The notes under the pieces were generated by a model, which saw nothing but the letters and a program-made list of their open reading frames with translations, was not told where the DNA came from and did no database searches. Shown one piece after another: positions 10,237 to 18,873 of a stretch of 62,500 nt of DNA. The stretch comes from Symbiodinium natans. Its lineage: Eukaryota; Sar; Dinophyceae; Suessiales; Symbiodiniaceae. Numbering within the stretch: the stretch's first letter is position 1; each line of letters opens with the position of its first letter. The position numbers and the translations under genes were made by a program. The DNA is taken from positions 140,001-202,500 of the forward strand of contig CAJNDS010002168.1 in NCBI GenBank assembly GCA_905221605.1, given 5' to 3'.

Positions 10237-11092
10237 TTATCTAATGGGTTGGTTCCTTGCTGACGCTAATGATGCTCGCCGCAGCTCTTGACCCACCCGC
10301 TGATGCGCATGATGCTCGCGCACCGCAAAGGGCTTCCCGCGCTGATGCTCATGATGCTCGCTGCCGGGCCTGACACAACCTAATAAAGCGCTTCCCCGCT
10401 GATGCTCATGATGCTCGCGCACCGCAAAGGGCTTCCCACGCTGATGCTCATGATGCTCGCTGCCGGGCCTGACCTACCCCAAGGGCTTCCGCGCTGATGC
10501 TCATGATGCTCACTGATGCTCATGATGCTCGCTGCCGGGCCTGACACAGCCCAATAAAGGGCTTCCCCGCTGATGCTCATGATGCTCGCGCACCGCAAAG
10601 GGCTTCCCGCGCTGATGCTCGTGATGCTCGCTGCCGGGCCTGACCTACCCTAAGGGCTTCCGCGCTGATGCTCATGATGCTCGCTGCCGGGCCTGACACA
10701 ACCTAATACAGGGCTTCCCCGCTGATGCTCATGATGCTCGCGCACTGCAAAGGGCTTCCCACGCTGCTCGCTGCCGGGCCTGACCTACCCCAAGGGCTTC
10801 CGCGCTGATGCTCTTGATGCTCGCTGCCGGGCCTGACACAACCTAATAAAGGGCTTCCCCGCTTCTTGCTCATGATGCTCGCGCACCGCAAAGGGCTTCC
10901 CACGCTGATGCTCATGATTCTCGCTGCCGGGCCTGACCTACCCCAAGGGCTTCCGCGCTGATGCTCTTGATGCTCGCTGCCGGGCCTGACACAACAATAA
11001 AGGGCTTCCCCGCTGATGCTCATGATGCTCGCGCACCGCACAGGGTTTCCTCGCTGATGCTCATGATGCTCGCTGCCGGGCCTGACCCACCC
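10237..11092. repeat. Compound satellite with CTGATGCTCATGATGCTCGC core
   Basis: Three related subunits of about 42, 53 and 57 bp follow one another. All begin CTGATGCTCATGATGCTC, then continue GCGCACCGCAAAGGGCTTCC, GCTGCCGGGCCTGACCTACC, or GCTGCCGGGCCTGACACAAC. Together they form a higher-order unit of about 150 bp repeated about five times. Open frames reading SIMSISGEAL are translations of the satellite. The GATGCTCATGATG core recurs at 61.8-62.1 kb. Confidence 0.9.
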
Positions 11093-11755
11093 TAAACCTT
11101 CGTTATTCATGCTCAGGATGTTGGAGTAGACCCTGGAAAAAAGGATATACTTTTTAGGTAAAAGTAGCTAGAATAGGAACCCAGAGCCAAAAAAAATATT
11201 ACGGCATAGTATACCCCAAAACCCAGAAGAGGTCTTTCTGCTGACTGCCAGAGGGCAGAGAGATGAACAGCGGGGGCACATGGATGAGACGTTGTGGGTT
11301 GGCTGCAGAACTTCAACGCTTCTAGGGGACGTTGCAAACCGTAGGTGATGTTAGCGAGGAGGTCTGCCCAACTCCACTTCTGTAGAAGTCTACGTCTGCT
11401 GATGTGCCCTGCCCTTGAACCCCCTTCACCTAGAGTAGGTGCCGGTGTAGGAACAGGAGTAGGGGCAGGAGTAGGGGTAGGAGAAGGGCGAGGAGTACGG
11501 GTAGGAGGTAGTAGTAATCGTACTCGTCGTCGTCGTTGCCGCCGAGGCCGTAATAGCAGTAATAGCTAATAGTTATAGTGGCACTGGCAGTGGTAGTAGT
11601 GGCCATAGTTGAGGAGGAGGAGGAGGAGGAGGAGGAGTGGGTTTAGGCTTTCCGAAGCTCGTTCCGCACAAGGTCCCCGAAGGCCCACCACCACACTCTG
11701 GGCCCTAACCCACTTCATCCCCAAACCAGATCATCCCGAAACCCCAGAAACCCCC
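11093..11755. other. Low-complexity spacer before the copia element
   Basis: About 11100-11420 is unique DNA with no recognised gene. Then 11430-11640 is purine-rich and trinucleotide-like, with GGAGTAGGGGTA-type runs, TCGTCGTCG, TAGTAGTAG and (GGA)n near 11610-11636. Open frames here encode only low-complexity V/G or R runs. Confidence 0.5.
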
Positions 11756-11910
11756 TTTGGTAGCACTGCTACGGAAATCTCTCACCCATGGGCATACGCA
11801 CAGCGCACGCTTTTGTCACACATGAAGCTCCTTGTGCCTGAGTGCGGCGGCACATATCAGGCCTTCAAGTTTAGCATTTGCGAAATGTTTGCTGTGTCGC
11901 ACACTGACAC
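11756..11910 (-). repeat. 3' LTR of the copia element
   Basis: 155-bp terminal repeat, base-for-base identical to 18175-18329. On the plus strand the TG...CA boundary copy is 11758-11909. It is short for an LTR but normal for small copia elements. It should hold the polyadenylation signal of the element, which I cannot localise. Confidence 0.93.
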
Positions 11911-11912
11911 TG

Positions 11913-12395
11913 CTATGAAATGTCCTCTCCTTTCTTTACATAACTCCGGAGAGGAAGCGACAAAATGCCGCTGTCAATCGCCTTCCAAAAGGCTTCAGCC
12001 TTCATGCGTTTAGTGAGCACATCTGCTAATTGCTCTTCGGTTGGCACCCAGTGCAGCGGGGGCCTAACAGGACGCTCAGGTGATGCCGTCGCCACTTCGC
12101 CATGTCGCCGTCGCCATTGATGCCGAGCTTCCTGGAGAAAGACCTGCCTCATACTGGCCAGGTCCAGCGCCAACCTCTTCTCACTTGGCGCCTTGGGAAG
12201 TCCCTCCCGATGTATATGGTCGTAGAGGCTCTTGCAGTCCGTCACCATGTGGATCTCCAGGTGAGCTCCGCAATCCTTCTCCGGCACTGCCTGACCCATC
12301 ATCATGCTGACCATCAGACCCCTCAAGAAGACAGCGGACTCCAAGGCGTCGCTACAGGCCATAGTCTCACCAGTGGCTCGCTTTGCTCTTCCACT
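11913..12395 (-). pseudogene. RNase H C-terminal half, frameshifted
   Basis: After WKSKA the sequence continues in a different frame: KRATGETMACSDALESAVFL, then MVTDCKSLYDH and a C-terminal WVPTEEQLADVLTKRM. These match copia RNase H (catalytic E, second D, and the H/N-W-V-P...LAD-LTK tail). A small indel near 12370 separates it from the N-terminal half. The stop at 11913 lies next to the 3' LTR, as usual for copia. Confidence 0.85.
11923..11937 (-). other. Polypurine tract
   Basis: The minus strand reads AAAGAAAGGAGAGGA about 13 nt before the 3' LTR. Its position and purine purity fit the plus-strand primer of an LTR retrotransposon. It overlaps the end of the RNase H frame. Confidence 0.55.
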
Positions 12396-13783
12396 CAATC
12401 ACCCCAAACGGCCCAGGTCGCCCAGCAAGGCAGTCCTTGTCACAGACCACCACCAGAGACCCCAGCTGAGAGGCGAGGGTGTGCTCGCCATTCCAAGCGA
12501 AGTCGGCCTCAACAGCGTCTGGCATGTGCACGTTCCCCCACGCTGCGTCATGATAGGCCAAGAAGACCATCTTCTCTTCTTCCACCTTGTAGAGGGTGAT
12601 GCCCTTGTCTCCTCCAGCCTTGGCTGCATCCACCAACTTATTGGTCTCCTTCAGGTCTCGCCCGGTAGGATGGTTCTGTCGCCGCTGCGCTTGTGACACC
12701 AAGAATTGAAGGTCAGGCCTGGACATTTTGGCTAGCCAGGATACACTCCCGATCGCTGTGCGGTTCTCCTCGATCTGCTCCGGTGAGGCCAGGTCGTCGT
12801 CAGCAAGGTCCTTATTGATGGTCACCTTGTCAACCCGTCCCTCTGTGTACCCCTTCTGGCGGATGGTGATCTTCTCTGGCGTGCAGACGTACTCACACCC
12901 TACATACTCGAAGCAATCATCTTCCCACTCGTCCAAAGGGAATAGCTCCTTGATGCGACGCTGCACGCGGTCCTTGAGGCAATCTTCCGTGAGCAGGAGG
13001 ATGTCGTCCACGTGTGTCAAGAGGAGGCCTCGCACCCTTCCGGATGTGACCCCAATCAACTGGAACACGCAGGGGTCCATAGTGTTCTGTTTCACGAAGA
13101 TCTCCTCGTCGGGACCCTCGATGACCATAGAGCACAGGTCCTCAGACATTTTCAACCACCACAGCTTTGGAGAGGTTGAGAGCCCGAAGACTCCCTTCAA
13201 GATCTCGATGAGTTGTCCTGGCTGCAAGGACGGAATGCTGTCGGCCCCTGCGCTGTCTGCTGCCTCCAACCATATCACATCTATGGCGACGACCTCGTTG
13301 AAGTCGAGCGCAGTCACCGGCCGAGCGACGCGGGGAAGCTTTGCCTTCGAGCACCTGTTGCACGTCTTGCAGACCAATTGTCCAGCAGCATGGATCATCG
13401 CTTCACTAGCACCCCCAATCTTGAGATGCCTGATCAGCTCGCGGTTCGGTGGGTGCCCCAGGTTCTGATGCACCCGCTTGATCAACGATGCAACGGCAGG
13501 ATTGACCTTTCCCTTGAAGGTGATGCTGTCGGCTCCAACCACGTCGATGGGGTTTTCATCCAAGGCGCCCTGTGTGACTAGGGCCTCTTGACGACCCACC
13601 GTGGCCCTACGAGCCACTCCTTCAGCAACCGCCCTTGCAAACTCTTCTGGATGGACGGCCAGCAACGTCGCGCCAAGGCCATGAGCATGTGTGCAATCAC
13701 GTAGTCCTCGGCACCGGCGGTCCACGGCTGAGCGAATTGCCTGACTGTTGGTGAGGACTGATATCCCCTTGAGAAGCGGTTGA

Positions 13784-14202
13784 TCAGTCTTCCCGCTCCG
13801 CAGGCCTGAACTGCACACATTTGCCTCCACGAACTCGACGTCTGGTTGCCGAATCCAACGTTGAGGTATTGTCAGAGCATCTGCCGTTCTCGACCGCGAT
13901 CTTGCCTCCAAGGTTGCACTGCAGGTCAAACACCCTGCCAAGAAAGCGAAGGAAGACAGCCTCCTTGGCACGCAGCCGGCGCCTCTCCTGCCTCGAAGGG
14001 TTAAACCGCGAGGACTTGATGCCCACACCAGTCGCGGCTTGTGCTCCGCGATTTTCCGCAGTACATCATCTTGAACTTGTCCATCTCGAAGGTCGTGTCC
14101 ATAGCGAAGGTCAATGGGCTCGAGCACTGAGCAGTGCTTTCGTGCACAGGCTGCAGAAAGCCTGGCCCTTCCAGCGAACAACTCCAGGAAGTCGGCTCTG
14201 TC
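13784..14202 (-). pseudogene. Methyltransferase-like domain inside the copia polyprotein
   Basis: In the main frame residues 1318-1346 read DFLELFAG...CSVLEPIDL, like motif I (LFAG-G) and the following acidic strand of Rossmann-fold methyltransferases, especially DNA cytosine-5 enzymes. At about 14010 the frame breaks after KPRLVWASSP, where a catalytic PC motif would be expected. The neighbouring frame continues with RRRLRAKEAVFLRFL and IAVENGRCSD at about 13870-13900, like the EN-containing motif VI. The main frame resumes near 13850 with QPDVEFVEANVC. Retrotransposon-borne cytosine methyltransferases have been described in dinoflagellates. That this domain belongs to that group is inference, and this copy is dead. 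Confidence 0.6.
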
Positions 14203-14627
14203 CTCATCACCGGGCATCGCGGGATGTTGACCCTGTAGGACGGCCCAAGCATCCTTCGCCGGAGCAGCCACCAAGTCCACTGCGCCTGCCACCGCTGCTG
14301 CGCAACAGACAGAGAACGCCTGGAGTATCGCCACCCCGCTGGCTCTCAACTTCTTGCTCGCGCCCGCCTTCTCCCATTTGCGACGCCTGATTCCTGCAGC
14401 CGCCCGCTTGTGGACCTCCTTATACTCAAGGGTCTCAAAGGGCTTTGTCGTCTCCCCGTCCTCATTCTCGCCGGTCGTCTCGCCCTCGGTGACCCCGCAC
14501 TCCTTGGTCTCATAGGTGAGGCCCTCGCCGTCGCAGTCAACGTCGTCATCGGAGTCGACCGTCTCATTGATCCCGGATGTGATGTAGATCGCCCGTCCGA
14601 TCCCCCGATTGCCTCCAGCAAAGCTCA

Positions 14628-15425
14628 CTGCCCATGTTCCGGCGCAATCCGGTGCTTCTGCTTGAGCGCCGCCAACTTCGCCTCGATCTCGGCAATCTCC
14701 TTCCGGGCCTCCTCCGGCACATCCACCTCCGCGCTGCTGCTCTCCTCCTGTTCTCGAGGCCGACGTCGTAGCAAAGACTTCGGCGCAGCACCTCGCACCA
14801 TAGCCCAAGATGCGTCCGAGCTCGCCGAACCTCCCGCCTTGCGCGGAATCACGTCCGGCACTGGGATCTTCGCGTTCACCTCCGGGTCCACCAGCAAGGC
14901 CTTGGTGCGGTCGTGCTGCTTCTCCTTCGAGGCTTCGGCCATCTTCTTGTCCACAGACTCGACCCATGAAGCGTAGCGCGCCAGGTCTGGGTGATGGTTC
15001 AAGTTGGCCTCCACCTCGCGTCGGGCCCACCTGCGATAGTCGTCCGGCGTGTCCCGATACATCCAGCCCTTGAACTTGCCGAAGGTCATCAGCTGGTCGC
15101 CCGGCGCCTGCGTCGACGAACGAAGCAACGCAATCATCACCCCCTTCGTCGGCTTGTCCGGCACCTCGATGCTCTCGTCCCTGGCCTTGCGAATCAGCTC
15201 GTCCAGCGACAACTTCGTAATCCCCCTCAGCGGTTCCACCTCCTTGGGCCCTGCTCTCTCCTTGCGCTGCTCGCTCACCAGCGCCCGAAGTTCCGGCACC
15301 ACCCACTTCTCGTGGCATGCCACCCCGTAGCCGCGGAGCTCGTCCAAGAGGTCCACCTTGTGCATCTTCCATACTGAGGGGAGGCTGGAGGCCATGCGGT
15401 TGCGAGTGTTCGAATTTGGCTGGCT
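14628..15425 (-). pseudogene. Extra copia polyprotein domain in a shifted frame
   Basis: In this interval the long polyprotein frame reads as implausible Gly/Arg-rich sequence. The next frame reads a well-formed acidic/basic domain: MASSLPSVWKMHKVDLL near its start, MTFGKFKGWMYRDTP in the middle, and a coiled-coil-like Glu/Ala/Lys segment ending AALKQKHRIAPEHG. The long frame becomes plausible again near 14630. So a single-base change near 15425 and a compensating one near 14630 have put this domain out of frame. Its function is unknown; the GKFKGW segment is all I can point to. Confidence 0.7.
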
Positions 15426-18157
15426 TGTCGCCCTGCTCACTGTGCTTCTTTGCAAATCGGCTGCGGCCGACCCACAATCCAAACGGAAGCTCTGGCTCGG
15501 GACTTGCTTGCACTGCCCATTTCCCGACGATGCGCTGCAACACACCAACGTCTTGTAAACAAGGCATACACTCGCTGACCCTCTCACTTCCTAACATGTC
15601 AAGCAGAGCGGACTTCAGCTGGATGTTGTTCGTGGACCATTTTTCGGGGCTGAAGAGGCCCTTACGGGGTACCATGTGCACTCTGATCATCTCTTGAGGT
15701 GTCTCTATCCAATAATCACGGCTTTGATCAGCAACACGCCACCATGCTAAGAAAGCTTGCCCTCCAGAACCCCAATCTTCCTCAAGCATGGCCTGGACCT
15801 CCAACGACACCTTCTTGGGGTAGAAGAGCGGCCTTGTAACCTTGACACGCGGTGACACCTCCTTGGGGTAGATGAGCGACTTTGGGGCACCACCAACCGG
15901 AACTGCCTCAACCTCAACCTCCCCGTCGGCCCGCACCATGTATGCTTCGCGAACTGGAATCGTCACGAGGTTGTCGCCGGCAGAGCAGGCAGGAGGCTTT
16001 TGGCCCCGAAAACTCGTCACCACAACTGCCGGGTGACCCGTGGCACTAGTGGCCAAAGGCAGACCCTCCAACTGAAGTTCTGTGAAGGACACCTTCTGCC
16101 CAGCGACATCACACAAAAGCCCCAAGGCACTCAACACCGGCCGGCTGAACAGCAAGGGAACGTTGCACTGCACTACAGCAACACTAGTTTGAAACATGCA
16201 GCCCTCAATCGCAAACCATGCTCGCACTGAAAAACATGAGCGATGTGTCCGTGAAGCTCCAAAGCGGAACAGGTCGACCTCCTCAACGATCTCAGGCTCG
16301 AACCCCAGCGACAATGCCAAGTCGAAGTAGGCTTCGTACCAGTCATGCCCTGCCACGGTCTTAGTGCACGCGGTGTCGATGATTGCCAACATCGGCGGCG
16401 GCTGGGGCGCGGACTCAACGCCGGCACTTGCCATGTAGATCTCTCTGACAACCAGTTCGCCCTCATCGACGATGGCCTCCTGGGAGCCCTCCGTCGCGTT
16501 CTCCACGGCGTAGACAAGGTTGTCGGGGATCTGCGACTCCTTCGCCTGGTCGTTCATGTGGTAGGTGGCATGGACCACGTGACACTCGTGAGCCGATTGG
16601 CTCACCGACGGGCTGCCTCCTGGGACGGAGCGGCCATCTTGATGCTTCCCTCGCAGCGGGCACTCAGCATCCTTATGCCAGTGCCCCTTTCGTTTGCAGG
16701 CGCTGCAGTAGGAGCGACTCTTGGCCAACTTCAAGCGCTCCTCGGACCTTCGCTTCACTTCGCCAGGGTCTGTTCCGCGTCCCCGAAGAGCCTCCTTGTA
16801 GCGGTCCTTGGCGGCCTGGTAGGCAACGTACGCAGTATGGTGCTCCTGCGCCACATCTTCAGGAACGATGTCGGCATCGGACTCTCCGCCCTCCTGGTCC
16901 TCGCTCTCATCTTGGCCCTCCGCCTCATCAGCGAAGTCAGTCATGTGCACGGAGTTCTTCTGCCACCGGCCGCCGCCCCCCTTCCAGGCGGGCTTCGTCG
17001 TGTCTACTGCGCTGCGCCTCAAGGAGCGCTCTTGGACCAGGGCCGCCTGCTGCAGGGCCTTCAACGACCACTGGTTATTGACGCTGGCTAGCAGCGCCAA
17101 CTCCTCCCCCTCAGACAGCCTCAACTTATCTACGAAGAGCCAGGCTTTCACGGTGTCCGGCAACTCACACTGCACTTCATGAAGCCGTAACACCAACCGC
17201 TCAAACTCGACGATGTAGTCGCGGATGGTCTGGTCGGAGCGGCGCCTAAAACGCCGGAACAGGTCGCTCATGACCTGAGCAATCTTGTGCAGCTCCACCT
17301 CCGCAAAGCGCGTCTGGATCCATTCGAGAAAGTAGGTCACTCCAGCAGGAGAGGCCAGGGTGTCCATGTCCAACTCTTCTGCGTAGATCCAGGCGCGCCC
17401 GGCCAGGGCATTGTAGAGCGCCAGAGCTCGTTGTTCCGGAGGTAGACGAGTGCACCGCAGCCACACCTGCACCTTGCGCACGTAGCTCCTGGCGCCCTTC
17501 CCGATCTCACCCTCGTCGGCCCCGGCACCTTCGAACTCCGGCACGGCCACCTTTTCAGTGGGTCTCTCCCTCGACTGGCTTTCCCACGACCCCTCCCATG
17601 TCGGAGTCGTCCAGCTCATCCGCCGCGATGGACTCAAGTGATCTGCAAAACCAGTCATCTTGGGAACCTCCGCCGTGTGGAACTCCCGCAGCTGCTTGGT
17701 GTTGAGGATTCCATCCCCCGGCCAACTGTGCCTCTCATCCCACGTCTGGCTGCCAGACCCGTCCCACGAAGCTTCCCACTGACGCGCTGACCAAACCCAC
17801 TCGCCACGGCCCCCACCGTCATCAGGATAGGGCCTCCACGAATGGTCTGCTCGCTGCCACCATTGCCGTTCATCAGCATCCCACTGGTTGAGCCGGCTGT
17901 CCTGGTAGTCGTCACCTGGTCCTGCTGGCGGTCTCCATGGGTCATCTGCTAGTAGCGGATCAGGCGCCATCTCGGTCGCGACTTCGGTCGCTGCTATGGC
18001 GCTTTCAAGGTTGGGCTCACTCGTGTTCTCCTGGAGCTCGGCCTCGGGCGCCTCCATCTGTGTCACAGGCGGCCCCTTTCCACGTCCTTTCTCGTGGCTG
18101 CCGTGCCGCCGCGCGCCCTGCCACGCACGCGCCGAGCTTGCCATGGCCTAGGAGCGA

Positions 18158-18173
18158 CAGCGCCCCGCTACCA
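18158..18173 (-). other. Primer binding site
   Basis: Just inside the 5' LTR the minus strand reads TGGTAGCGGGGCGCTG. TGG complements the CCA tail of a tRNA, and TGGTAGC matches the 3' end of eukaryotic initiator tRNA-Met, the usual copia primer. The rest diverges from animal and plant initiator tRNA, so the tRNA identity is inferred. Confidence 0.65.
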
Positions 18174-18174
18174 A

Positions 18175-18329
18175 TTTGGTAGCACTGCTACGGAAATCTC
18201 TCACCCATGGGCATACGCACAGCGCACGCTTTTGTCACACATGAAGCTCCTTGTGCCTGAGTGCGGCGGCACATATCAGGCCTTCAAGTTTAGCATTTGC
18301 GAAATGTTTGCTGTGTCGCACACTGACAC
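18175..18329 (-). repeat. 5' LTR of the copia element
   Basis: Identical to the 3' LTR, and by position it holds the promoter of the element. The polyprotein start codon at 18144 lies about 30 bp inside this LTR, so the leader is very short. Confidence 0.93.
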
Positions 18330-18578
18330 CCCCAAAGAAACCCCCAAAACCCGAAAACCTATGCTCAGGTACCTCGCAAAACACTAAAACCGAAGCCCGA
18401 AATCCCCCAAAACCCTAAAACCTCAACCCGAAACCTACACCCCGAAATGCCTAAACCCTAAAACCTAAACCCTAAACCCCTCAACCACTAAAAAGGCTCA
18501 AACCCCAAACCCCTCAACCCTACTTGAAAAACATCAAACCCCAAACCCCTCAACCCTACTTATAACCGGCCATGGGGC
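18330..18578 (-). repeat. CCCTAAA-like tract after the copia element
   Basis: Degenerate CCCTAAA/CCCCAAA units on the plus strand with no unique content. By the exon model this is intron of the patatin-like gene, between the exon at 18579-18638 and the copia insertion. Confidence 0.55.
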
Positions 18579-18638
18579 ATCGTAGAGCTGCTGGAGGCTA
18601 GGGATGAACGATTCGCTGGACATGGGGCTCAGCTCCAC
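18579..18638 (-). CDS. Patatin exon 15: VELSPMSSES...LQQLYD
   Basis: 60 nt in phase 0 after a TTAG|G acceptor and before a GC donor (GAT|GCCCCA). The text is protein-like and in phase but lies beyond the conserved domain, so family similarity cannot be tested by eye. Confidence 0.65.
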
Positions 18639-18842
18639 CTAAGTGTAGGGCGCAGGGTTTAGGGTTTAGGGTTTAGGGATTAGGGTTTGGGGTTTGGGGT
18701 TTGGGGTTTAGGGCTTAGGGCTTAGGGTTTAGGGTTTAGGGGTGCGCAGAGGCTTCTGTGTCGATCGTCTTACTGGCAGCAAAACTAGAGGTTGGGCGTT
18801 CTCTTGCAGATTCCAACCCCCCCCCCCCCCAGAAAAAAGCAA

Positions 18843-18873
<31 letters not shown>

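Larger units (their letters stand above)
12367..18144 (-). pseudogene. Copia gag-pol polyprotein, broken (1925-codon frame)
   Basis: Starts at ATG 18144. Gag-like helices lie at about residues 219-370. A zinc knuckle-like C480-X2-C483...H488/H490...C495 is at 16660-16707, and the protease DTA with Asp590 at 16377. The integrase zinc motif H1559-X4-H1564-X27-C1592-X2-C1595 is intact (13360-13470), but only the first catalytic Asp (about 1622) follows. The sequence then jumps at about 13230 into the thumb-side part of reverse transcriptase (KGVFGLSTSPKLWW, HVDDILL with DD at 13008). The rest of the integrase core and the RT fingers are missing, probably several hundred residues. RNase H begins (YHDAAW at 12549) and breaks at the stop at 12367. 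Residues 913-1168 and about 1379-1430 are out-of-frame translation, Gly/Arg-rich where better frames run alongside. It cannot make active integrase or RT. Confidence 0.9.
11756..18329 (-). mobile_element. Ty1/copia-type LTR retrotransposon, internally deleted
   Basis: A 6.57-kb element on the minus strand. Direct terminal repeats of 155 bp at 11756-11910 and 18175-18329 are identical, and the core 152 bp has TG...CA ends. The domain order is gag, zinc knuckle, aspartic protease, an extra domain, a methyltransferase-like domain, the integrase zinc domain, reverse transcriptase and RNase H, which is the copia order with two insertions. Both outer flanks carry CCCCC, a possible 5-bp target duplication, but the locus is C-rich so this is weak. 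Identical LTRs imply recent insertion, yet the coding region is deleted and frameshifted, so it probably moved with enzymes supplied in trans. It has inserted into telomere-like DNA in the same orientation as the neighbouring phospholipase gene. Confidence 0.93.

Noticed and set aside
10237-11092. CRISPR array
   Set aside because: Subunits have variable lengths with repeated tails, not equal repeats with unique spacers, and the DNA is eukaryotic. It is a compound satellite.
11751-18333. CCCCC as a proven 5-bp target duplication of the copia element
   Set aside because: The flanks are both C-rich telomere-like DNA, so identity of five C is weak evidence; kept only as a possibility.
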